Positions 57,812-64,000 of a DNA stretch of 64,000 bases are shown piece by piece; the first letter of the stretch is position 1, and the number at the start of each line of letters is the position of its first letter. Source of the DNA: CAXXHQ01 sp963665265 (GTDB lineage: Bacteria; Planctomycetota; Planctomycetia; Pirellulales; Thermoguttaceae); NCBI GenBank assembly GCA_963665265.2, contig OY762224.2:682001-746000 (forward strand), read 5' to 3'. A program made the position numbers and the translations under genes. Below the pieces are notes generated by a model. The model saw only the letters and a program-made list of their open reading frames with translations. It searched no databases and was not told the DNA's origin.

Positions 57812-58639
57812 TTACCCGACAATCGTCCCTTCGATCGGACTGCTCGCCGTGGCGTAGCGTTTCTTCGGAATGCGACCGGCTAGGTACGAAAGGCGTCCCG
57901 CCTCGGTCGCTAGTTTCATTGCTCGGGCCATCTTCATCGGGTCCTTCGCATGGGCGATCGCCGTATTCAGCAAAACGCCGTCCACCCCTAGTTCCATCGC
58001 CACGGCCACGTCGCTCGCCGCGCCGACTCCCGCGTCGACGATCACCGGGTAGTCCGGATCGCCGTCCTTCAGATACTCCATGCAGATGCGGATCGCGTTG
58101 GCGTTCAAAACCCCTTGGCCCGAGCCGATCGGGCTCCCCGCCGGCATTACCGCCGTCGCCCCGGCTTGCTTCAATCGTCGTGCCATCACCGCATCATCGC
58201 TCGTGTAGACCAAAACCTGGAACCCGTCTTTGACAAGTTTTTCCGTCGCTTCGAGGGTCGCAATCGGGTCGGGCAGCAACGTCTTCGTATCGCCCAAGAC
58301 CTCCAGCTTCACCCAATCGGCGCCAGGATTGTTCAGTTCGGTAAGTATTTCACGACCCAATCGCGCGACTCGAACGGCATCCTCCGCCGTGAAGCAGCCC
58401 GCCGTATTCGGAAGGATCGTATAGCGAGAAGTGTCGATATAATCGAGCAGATTCCGGCCGGCCGAATCGATCAAGCGTTCGCGACGAACCGCCACCGTAA
58501 TGCACTCCGTGCCGGAGATCGCCAGCGACTCGCTCATCAATTCGTAACTAGAGTATTTACCCGTGCCGACGATCAAGCGGCTCGAGAACGTGTGACTGCC
58601 GATCCGCACGGTGTCAATTTCCGGTTTCGTAACGTCCAT
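57812..58639 (-). CDS. thiG: Thiazole synthase
   Basis: A 275-residue TIM barrel with ThiG hallmarks: SRLIVGTGKY, TVAVRR, LLPNTAGC-type segment (ILPNTAGCFTAEDAV), Schiff-base lysine K111 in WVKLEVLGD, PAGSPIGSGQGV, VDAGVGAASDVAVAMELGVDGVL read in parts. ThiG forms the thiazole phosphate of thiamine from deoxyxylulose 5-phosphate, dehydroglycine and the ThiS thiocarboxylate. It begins five bases after the thiS stop, so the two are translationally close. Length fits the family (about 255-275). Confidence 0.96.
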   Translation of the reverse strand: MDVTKPEIDTVRIGSHTFSSRLIVGTGKYSSYELMSESLAISGTECITVAVRRERLIDSAGRNLLDYIDTSRYTILPNTAGCFTAEDAVRVARLGREILTELNNPGADWVKLEVLGDTKTLLPDPIATLEATEKLVKDGFQVLVYTSDDAVMARRLKQAGATAVMPAGSPIGSGQGVLNANAIRICMEYLKDGDPDYPVIVDAGVGAASDVAVAMELGVDGVLLNTAIAHAKDPMKMARAMKLATEAGRLSYLAGRIPKKRYATASSPIEGTIVG

Positions 58640-58643
58640 TCAA

Positions 58644-58844
58644 TTAACCTCCTCCGACGAGCGTGACGATTTCCACGCGGTCGCCGGATCGTAAAATGCA
58701 TCCGCCGTGTTTGGCCCGGGGAACGACGTCGGCGTTCACTTCGACCGCCAACGGTTTGCCCGATAGCTTCAGTTCCACTAATAAATCCGCCACGGTCAGG
58801 CCGTCGCGTAGGTTGCGGGGTTCGCCGTTAAGTGTGATTTCCAT
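58644..58844 (-). CDS. thiS: Sulfur carrier protein ThiS
   Basis: A 66-residue ubiquitin-like protein, starting at ATG 58844 (MEITLNGEPRNLRDG), with LTVADLLVELKLSG, VAVEVN-type strand (LAVEVNADVVPRAKH), GDRVEIVTLVGGG. The C-terminal Gly-Gly is adenylated and turned into a thiocarboxylate, which supplies sulfur to ThiG. The longer frame opening at 58916 would add a non-homologous tail and is rejected. It is first in the thiSG operon. No TPP riboswitch could be drawn upstream. Confidence 0.92.
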   Translation of the reverse strand: MEITLNGEPRNLRDGLTVADLLVELKLSGKPLAVEVNADVVPRAKHGGCILRSGDRVEIVTLVGGG

Positions 58845-58963
58845 TGGTGTTGCAAATAAATTGGCGGAACGGATGAATACGGATTTTAGCCCGTAATTCT
58901 CAGAAAAAAACGTCAAAACGCAATCCTACGCGGAAAACGGCTCGGCGCAAACGCCTGGAACGA

Positions 58964-58993
58964 AAAAAGCCGCCTGAAACCATGCGGCTTTTT
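58964..58993. terminator. Bidirectional terminator downstream of the 182-residue gene
   Basis: AAAAAGCCGC at 58964-58973 pairs with GCGGCTTTTT at 58984-58993 around a ten-base loop; A and T runs on both sides. Serves the minus-strand gene ending at 59038 and insulates thiS. Confidence 0.75.
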
Positions 58994-59037
58994 GGGGGGG
59001 CGATGAGATTTTTTGTGCGGTTTCGACGCTTGTATGT

Positions 59038-59586
59038 TTACTTCGACGAATGAGCGGACTGGGCGGCCGCCGAACGAATGTACGTCGAATCGACTTTGAC
59101 CAACGGCTGAACGCCCGATTGTCCCCCGGCATGCATCGCCGGCGACCACGGCACCGCATAAGCGACCACCATTCCGGTTGTCGTCTCGGTCACGTAGACC
59201 AAGTCTTTGCCGGGTTGCAATCGTGCGCCGCTACGACGAAGATTGCACATTCCCGTGACCATTAGAAATTGGGGATTTTTCGAGGCGTCGGCCTTCATGT
59301 CGGCCAAGACGTTCGCCTTAAAGAACCCGTTGAAGCGGCCCGACTGCTTGCCGATCACGGCGACGTTCAGATCGCCGGTAATCGAGTCGAGAAAAAAGAG
59401 AGCTTCGGTGTCTTCGTCGATAGCTCCCGTCGCCAGAATGAAGTTCTGCGTATGGTCGGAGGCGACGGCGCGGAGCGGAACGCTCGGCAAAGCGCCGGAA
59501 ATGACGAGGCCGGCGATCAAGCCGAGGGCGATTCCGGCTACGCTTCCTTTGTCAAAAAGTCGAAATTTCGTCCGAGCGCCGAACAT
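59038..59586 (-). CDS. Conserved planctomycete-type anchored protein of unknown function
   Basis: A 182-residue protein with one N-terminal membrane anchor (GSVAGIALGLIAGLVISGAL) and a soluble part: NFILATGAIDEDTEALFFLDSITGDLNVAVIG, FFKANVLADMKADASKNPQFLMVTG, LVYVTETTTGMVVAYAVPW, read in parts. The beta-rich pattern (data, divider, label) recalls small periplasmic beta-propeller-like or 'beta-prop lipoprotein' proteins, but no family is certain. ATG 59586 with GGAG eight bases upstream is chosen over 59676. A terminator follows. Confidence 0.7.
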   Translation of the reverse strand: MFGARTKFRLFDKGSVAGIALGLIAGLVISGALPSVPLRAVASDHTQNFILATGAIDEDTEALFFLDSITGDLNVAVIGKQSGRFNGFFKANVLADMKADASKNPQFLMVTGMCNLRRSGARLQPGKDLVYVTETTTGMVVAYAVPWSPAMHAGGQSGVQPLVKVDSTYIRSAAAQSAHSSK

Positions 59587-59862
59587 GGCGATTTCTCCAA
59601 AACGGGGGGGCGGCGGCTTCCGGCCGCGCATATATCTGTCGTCTGAGACGGGCCGGAATAGTACCTTTTCGACCAATTTGACGCTAGAGCAACTCTTGGG
59701 GCGTCGTTCCCGGCGCTGGCGGCGGCCATTCTCTGGTCAGGGGGTTATCCGGCTAATACAATGGAGAACGCGGCACAGCCCCCCCGAAAAGCGTGCGGAA
59801 ACATAGTCGGTTTCATGCCGCTTATAACCGTCAAGCGACTTACGAAAAGCGGAAACGAAGGC

Positions 59863-61158
59863 ATGAGTCTGTTCAAAGAGATATTGGCGAACGAAGTCTA
59901 TCCGGCGTTTGGGTGTACGGAGCCGACTTCGTGCGCCTACGCCGCCGCAATCGCCTCGGCCCAACTAGGCGAACCGGTCGTTCGGCTTACTATTAAGGTC
60001 GACGCCGGCACGTTTAAGAACGGAGCGGCGGTGGTTGTTCCGCGAAGCGACGGCGCCAAGGGCAATCTCATCGCGGCGGCGATGGGGGCCGCGCTCGCCA
60101 AGCCCGACGCCAAGCTCCTTCTCCTCCAAGACGTCGATGCGACGGTTCTCGCCCAGGCGAAGGCCTTGATCGCGTCCGGAAAGTGTCGCCTCGAGTGCGC
60201 CGGCGACGAAAAAGATTTCTTCATCGACGTCGAGACGTTCGGAGAAGCGAGTCGCTCTCGATGCGTATTGCGCGGCGGGCATATCAACGTCGAGCGGATC
60301 GAGAAGAACGGCGAAGTCGTTTTTCAGTCCGAAGGGGCGTCGGGCGAAGGCCGGGAATTGGATTATCGGACGAGACTCCGCGAAATGAGCGTGGCGGAAG
60401 TCCTTGCTCTGGTCGACGACTTAACAGAAAAAGACCGTGACTTTTTACGTCAAGGCGTGGAGATGAATCTCGCCATGTCCGAACGCGGTTTTGAAATTGC
60501 CGGCATCGCGAAGCAACTCCGATTGATGCAACGCAACGCCTTTCTCGCCGACGACATGTTTTTTCGTGCGAAGATTCGCGTCGCTTCGGCCGTTGACGCC
60601 CGCATGTTCGGCATCAACCAAGCCGTGATGACTTCCGGCGGTTCTGGAAATCAAGGCGTCGTCGCCGCATTGACTCCGTATCTAGTGGGACGCGAGATGG
60701 ACGTCGATTCCGACCTTGTTCTAAAGAGCGTCGCCGTCGCTCACGTGATGAACGCATATATCAAGTGTTTCCTCGGCGAAATCTCGGTCATCTGCGGTTG
60801 CGCGGTGGCGGCGGGAATCGCGGCGGCCGCCGCGGTCGTCTATCAGCAAGTTGGACCCGACGTCGCGCGAATCACCATGGCCGTCAATAACGTCATCGGC
60901 GATTTGAGCGGCCTAATTTGCGACGGAGCTAAACCGGGGTGCGCGATGAAAGCCGTCTCCTCGGTCGATGCGGCGATTCGAGCCGCGCTCATGGCGATCA
61001 AAGGTCATGACGTCGCCCGCGACGACGGACTTGCCGGACTGACGGTCGAGGAATCGTTGAAAAATCTTGGGCGAATTACCCTAGAAGGAATGTTCCAAGT
61101 CGATCCGACCATCCTTACGATTCTGAAAGACAAGGCGGCCGCAAGCGGTACGGCCTGA
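59863..61158 (+). CDS. CyuA/UPF0597-type L-cysteine desulfidase-like lyase
   Basis: A 431-residue protein of the serine dehydratase alpha-like UPF0597/CyuA family. Cys residues that could bind an iron-sulfur cluster sit in GCTEPTSCAYA near the start, ICGCAVAAG, and LICDGAKPGCAMK; other signs are KVDAGTFKNGAAVVVP, GRELDYRTRLREMS and MTSGGSGNQGVVAALTPYLVG read in parts. Members degrade L-cysteine or L-serine to pyruvate, ammonia and sulfide. ATG 59863 gives the family N-terminus; upstream ATGs at 59761 and 59815 are possible. Not in an operon. A weak hairpin follows. Confidence 0.82.
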   Translation: MSLFKEILANEVYPAFGCTEPTSCAYAAAIASAQLGEPVVRLTIKVDAGTFKNGAAVVVPRSDGAKGNLIAAAMGAALAKPDAKLLLLQDVDATVLAQAKALIASGKCRLECAGDEKDFFIDVETFGEASRSRCVLRGGHINVERIEKNGEVVFQSEGASGEGRELDYRTRLREMSVAEVLALVDDLTEKDRDFLRQGVEMNLAMSERGFEIAGIAKQLRLMQRNAFLADDMFFRAKIRVASAVDARMFGINQAVMTSGGSGNQGVVAALTPYLVGREMDVDSDLVLKSVAVAHVMNAYIKCFLGEISVICGCAVAAGIAAAAAVVYQQVGPDVARITMAVNNVIGDLSGLICDGAKPGCAMKAVSSVDAAIRAALMAIKGHDVARDDGLAGLTVEESLKNLGRITLEGMFQVDPTILTILKDKAAASGTA

Positions 61159-61183
61159 AGCGGCTAGTCGATATTTTCACTAC

Positions 61184-61208
61184 CGGATTTGCAAAAAATC
61201 CGTGTCTT
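61184..61208 (+). terminator. Weak terminator after the lyase gene
   Basis: CGGATTT at 61184-61190 pairs with AAATCCG at 61196-61202, loop GCAAA, followed by TGTCTTT. About 25 bases after the stop. Confidence 0.4.
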
Positions 61209-61381
61209 TCCACATGTTCCCCTCTTTAGCGATTTCATCTCGATTGCGTTAAGGCCGATCACTCAACAATCAGGCTTTCGGCGCCGCGCGCATGAGCTTT
61301 CCGCTTTGACGCGCGGCGAAGAACGATGACGCGACGAGTGCGGCAGATCTTCGCAATGGTACGTAGGGGCGGGCGGAAAGT

Positions 61382-62386
61382 ATGGGCACGACGACCGATT
61401 CGGCGAAGCCGACGCTATCGGAAAAGGCGCCGAACTTCTTCGGCTTCATGCCGGTTCACGTGAGCTTGGTTCGCGTGATGGGCGAATGCCGATGCGACGT
61501 CTACAAGGCGTTTTCCTGGAGCAAAGAACCGGTTCTGCTTTGCGCCGGTAACGTCCCGCTAACTCCCGCCCAAATCGCCGACATCTCGCAAGGCGATATC
61601 GAGTTCCTCTACGTTCAGCAAACGGATTACCATCGCCTGCAAGCGGACATGTTCGAGAACATGGAGGAAATCGTCGCCCGCGACGATGTTCCGCTTACGG
61701 CCCGCTACGACCTCGTGCAACAAGTCGTGGCGACCGATCTAAAAAAGATTTTTCAAATCATTCGACTCGACAATATGGTCGAGCAGTTTCAGACGCTTGG
61801 CGTCGCCGTCTCCGGGCTAGCTATGGCGGCTCCGAATCAAGCGAACGATTTTCTCGGCGTCGCGCGGTTTAACACAGATACGTTTGCACATTTCATTAAC
61901 GTGTCGGCCTATTGCGTTATGCTGGCCAAAGCGTTGGGAATCAGCGCTGCCGACGACTTGCAAGCGATAGCCGCCGGCGGACTTCTCCACGATCTCGGCA
62001 AACGTGCGCTCCCCGCCAAACTCCTTAATAAGCCGTTCTCGTTCAACGAAGAGGAAAAACGTCTCATCCAATCGCATCCGCAAAAAGGATACGAAGAGCT
62101 TTGTCGCGTGGACGGACTTTCGTTCGGGCAGCTTATGATGGTCTATCAGCATCACGAACGAATCGACGGCAAAGGCTATCCGGTGCGTCTTGTCGGCGAC
62201 GAGATGCACCCCTGGGCGAAAATTTGCGCCGTGGCCGACGTCTTCGAGGCGTTGACGGGCAAGCGACCGTATCGCAAACCGGAGTCGGCCGAAAAAGTTC
62301 TCGAAAGTATGGTAAGCGCCGGAGGGACTCATTTCGACAAGGAGATGGTGAAATGTTGGAGCGCGTTGATTCTGCGGAAGCAATAG
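61382..62386 (+). CDS. HD-GYP domain cyclic-di-GMP phosphodiesterase
   Basis: A 334-residue protein. The N-terminal ~120 residues have a beta-rich DUF3391-like region; the HD-GYP domain is C-terminal with a H in TFAHFINVSAYCVMLA, HD in GLLHDLGK, H in QSHPQKGYEEL, HH in YQHHERIDGKGYPVRL (the GYP signature) and D in AVADVFEALTGKRPYR. This set binds a di-iron or related metal centre and hydrolyses cyclic-di-GMP to GMP. The PilZ gene starts 34 bases before its stop, in another phase, so the enzyme that removes the signal and a receptor that reads it are made together. Confidence 0.9.
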   Translation: MGTTTDSAKPTLSEKAPNFFGFMPVHVSLVRVMGECRCDVYKAFSWSKEPVLLCAGNVPLTPAQIADISQGDIEFLYVQQTDYHRLQADMFENMEEIVARDDVPLTARYDLVQQVVATDLKKIFQIIRLDNMVEQFQTLGVAVSGLAMAAPNQANDFLGVARFNTDTFAHFINVSAYCVMLAKALGISAADDLQAIAAGGLLHDLGKRALPAKLLNKPFSFNEEEKRLIQSHPQKGYEELCRVDGLSFGQLMMVYQHHERIDGKGYPVRLVGDEMHPWAKICAVADVFEALTGKRPYRKPESAEKVLESMVSAGGTHFDKEMVKCWSALILRKQ

Positions 62387-62775
62387 ACTCGCTTCTAAAT
62401 AAGTTGGGCTGCCGCGTGCAATTGCCTGAAGACGAGAGCGAGTTTCTCGCGGTTCGCGGTCCGCAAGTGAGCGAGTTCGCCGAACAGCGGCAGTTTCCTC
62501 GTTACGACTTTCGAGAGAAGGCGTTTCTCTTTTACAAAGATGCCGTTCATGTCGTGTATATGAAAGACATTTCGCACACGAGCTTGGGATTTCTGCATGC
62601 CGAGCAGGTTTTTCCGCTCGATCAAATGAAAATCCGCATGTTGAACGGCATGAAGTTCGACGTATCGATCAAACGTTGCCTTCGATTGCAAACGTGCTGT
62701 TTTGAATGCGGCGGCGCGATTGAACCGACCGACCGCCTCTCGCCCGATCAACTACGCACGCTCACCGCGAAGTAG
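62353..62775 (+). CDS. PilZ domain protein
   Basis: A 140-residue protein with the c-di-GMP binding motif R-x3-R in QFPRYDFREKAFLF and D-x-S-x2-G in YMKDISHTSLGFLH. The C-terminal part (RCLRLQTCCFECGGAI) carries extra cysteines. The start ATG 62353 has GGAG seven bases upstream and lies inside the HD-GYP gene; the much longer frame that opens at 62101 is a shadow. PilZ proteins respond to c-di-GMP to control motility, exopolysaccharide or transcription. Likely an effector for the adjacent HD-GYP enzyme. Confidence 0.85.
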   Translation: MLERVDSAEAIDSLLNKLGCRVQLPEDESEFLAVRGPQVSEFAEQRQFPRYDFREKAFLFYKDAVHVVYMKDISHTSLGFLHAEQVFPLDQMKIRMLNGMKFDVSIKRCLRLQTCCFECGGAIEPTDRLSPDQLRTLTAK

Positions 62776-62830
62776 GGAGCAATCTGTAGAGAGCGCCCCC
62801 CGCGACGTTCCGCGAGCAAAAAATCTGTAG

Positions 62831-62847
62831 GGCGCTCTCCGAGCGCC
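62831..62847. repeat. Palindromic hairpin element (GGCGCTC)
   Basis: GGCGCTC, loop TCC, GAGCGCC, preceded by CTGTA. A related half phrase CTGTAGAGAGCGCC is at 62790-62803. Fifth copy of the element in the window. Confidence 0.65.
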
Positions 62848-62972
62848 GTCCGCTTCGCCGTCTTCAAGGGGGTTTTATCGAATTGAAATCATTCCGACGG
62901 CTTGACGACGCCTCCAGGGGCGAAGTACAAACATGGCTGAAGACGAATCATCGCCCCTTTGAGACGGAGTGA

Positions 62973-63554
62973 ATGCCAAGTATGGGAAAGGTAAAGCTAG
63001 ATAGTCGCGTGGCGTGCGTTTTTCCCATGCCGACGGTTTTGGTCGGCACAATCGTCGAGGGTCGGCCGAATTTCGCCGCCGTCGGTTGGATATCCAAAGT
63101 GAACACAAGCCCCTGCCTGTTCGCATTCTCGCTTGGAAAACATCGCACGAACGGCGCGATCGAAGAGCATCGCGAGTTCAGCGTTAATTGGCCCGACGTC
63201 TCGCTTCTCGAAAAGACCGACTATTGCGGAATCGTTTCCGGCGCGAAAACGGATAAGTCGGGAGTGTTTCAGGTTTTTTACGGCGAATCGGACAAGGCCC
63301 CGTTGATCGAAGAATGCCCGATCTGCATGGCGTTCTCGCTTTACGATATCGTGAAGTTGCCCTCGCACACGATGTATATCGGCGAGATGAAAGAAATCTT
63401 CGTCGAAGATCGCGTGTTGACCGACGGCAATCCGGACATCGAGAAAATCAAGCCGTTCACGTTGACGATGCCCGACAACCGCTATTGGGCCGTGGGCGAA
63501 CGTCTCGGCGCCGCTTGGAAGATCGGCAAAAACCTGATCGAAAAGCCGGACTAA
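62973..63554 (+). CDS. Flavin reductase-like FMN-binding protein (flavoredoxin type)
   Basis: A 193-residue split-barrel protein. Start ATG 62973; ATG 62982 (MGKVKLDS) is equally good. Family signs: VACVFPMPTVLVGTIVEGRPNFAAVGWISK in parts, SLGKHRTNGAIEEHREFSVN, DYCGIVSGAKTDKSG, and the C-terminal PFTLTMPDNRYWAVGERLG. Such proteins bind FMN non-covalently and act as flavin reductases or electron carriers. Cysteines in SPCLFAF and EECPICMAF are notable. No partner adjacent. Function in this organism unknown. Confidence 0.82.
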   Translation: MPSMGKVKLDSRVACVFPMPTVLVGTIVEGRPNFAAVGWISKVNTSPCLFAFSLGKHRTNGAIEEHREFSVNWPDVSLLEKTDYCGIVSGAKTDKSGVFQVFYGESDKAPLIEECPICMAFSLYDIVKLPSHTMYIGEMKEIFVEDRVLTDGNPDIEKIKPFTLTMPDNRYWAVGERLGAAWKIGKNLIEKPD

Positions 63555-63643
63555 GCGAAGTGTGCGAATTTGGCCCGTAAAGTCTTCGTTTTGCGACGAG
63601 AGAACGACCGCCCCCGAAAGGCAAAGCCGTTGATTTCAATGAT

Positions 63644-64000
63644 CTATTGCATTTCTTTGAGTCGTTTTTCCAAAGCCGCCTTGGTGTTTTCGAAGACTTT
63701 TTTCTCTTCATCGCTCCAATGTTGCGATTGAATTGCGGCAATCGATTGGCGGAGTTCGTCTTTTGTTAGTACGGGCGCGAGGAGTAAGAGCGAGTCCGCC
63801 GCGTAATTGCGAAGGATTCTTAGGCCCGATCCGACGTCATGCCAATAACTCTTGTCGGAAATGCCGGCGATTGCAAGATGCGCAATCTTTCGACGTTCTT
63901 CAAACGGACATTTTTCGGCCAAAGCGGCCATGCAAGATACGGCATGCAAATCAAACGTTTGATCGTTCAATCCTTTGGTCAGTAATGCGTACGCTTTCGT
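63644..64000 (-). CDS. Helical repeat protein of unknown function (5'-truncated)
   Basis: The frame stays open to the window edge on the minus strand (codons before the possible TTG at 63970 continue as TKAYALLTKG-N), so the start lies beyond 64000. The visible 118 residues are helical, with leucine/alanine spacing like HEAT or TPR repeats (YALLTKGLND, AALAEKCPFEERRKIAHLAI, LLLLAPVLTKDELRQSIAAI). No family assigned. Confidence 0.55.
   Translation of the reverse strand, partial: TKAYALLTKGLNDQTFDLHAVSCMAALAEKCPFEERRKIAHLAIAGISDKSYWHDVGSGLRILRNYAADSLLLLAPVLTKDELRQSIAAIQSQHWSDEEKKVFENTKAALEKRLKEMQ

Noticed and set aside
58845..58960. Possible TPP riboswitch before thiS
   Set aside because: A CTGAGA word exists on the minus strand (about 58896-58901), but neither the paired GGGG helix nor the ACC...GATC half could be found.
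62101..62775. 224-residue start for the PilZ gene
   Set aside because: The first 84 residues are an Arg-rich shadow of the HD-GYP gene; ATG 62353 has its own ribosome site.
1..64000. CRISPR arrays, transposases, integrases, phage genes, rRNA
   Set aside because: None seen. Repeats in the window are short palindromes or single inverted copies, with no regular spacers; no DDE or tyrosine recombinase motif noticed in any frame.

Overview
The window reads as a chromosomal segment of a planctomycete, probably a gut- or biomass-associated member of the Pirellulales (inference). The signs are several families largely or mainly seen in Planctomycetota (a DUF1598 secreted protein, a DUF1570-type HExxH protein, an A24 prepilin peptidase with a long insertion), many signal-peptide-bearing glycoside hydrolases, short or loosely packed operons, a G+C-rich base composition and hairpin-rich intergenic repeats. 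No rRNA, phage, transposase or CRISPR array is visible. One tRNA (Lys, CUU) is present.

Layout. 1-6.4 kb: 3' part of a giant secreted mosaic protein (GLUG repeats, discoidin-like, DUF4091, Ig-like, autotransporter-type beta repeat). 6.8-13.6 kb: GT39-like membrane glycosyltransferase, GAF/sigma-54 activator, tRNA-Lys, PAP2 phosphatase, glycerate 2-kinase. 13.7-20.6 kb: GH2 enzyme with a nested domain, DUF1598 protein, metallophosphoesterase, putative gingipain-like cysteine peptidase. 20.6-30.9 kb: a glycan-degradation block (GH51-GH27 operon, secreted unknown, GmhA-like isomerase plus GH39, low-complexity secreted protein, panB) bracketed by two inverted copies of a ~430-bp intergenic repeat. 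31-37.5 kb: BlaI-type repressor, EF-G-like GTPase, hisA, and a STAS-GlgX fusion. 37.9-40.7 kb: an AT-richer accessory cassette of DNA methyltransferase, DUF262 protein and nucleotidyltransferase-like protein, the best candidate for an undescribed defence or modification system. 40.9-51.3 kb: second GH2, CPA2 antiporter, cytochrome-like protein, DUF1570 protein, tandem TPR paralogues. 51.4-57.5 kb: cdsA/plsC, GT4, prepilin peptidase/aroK, a broken small gene and two BON-like proteins. 57.8-64 kb: thiS-thiG, a conserved anchored protein, a CyuA-type lyase, an overlapping HD-GYP/PilZ pair, a flavin reductase-like protein and a 5'-truncated gene.

How it fits together. The secreted GH2, GH27, GH51 and GH39 enzymes would strip galactosyl, arabinosyl and xylosyl residues from plant or mucin-type glycans; GlgX, glycerate kinase and the GmhA-like isomerase suggest internal sugar handling. 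PlsC/CdsA, the PAP2 and LpxH-like enzymes serve envelope lipids. HD-GYP with PilZ forms a compact c-di-GMP module. Most operons are short (two genes), and the intergenic DNA carries several families of short palindromes with three-base loops. All functional statements are from motif recognition; no database search was run.
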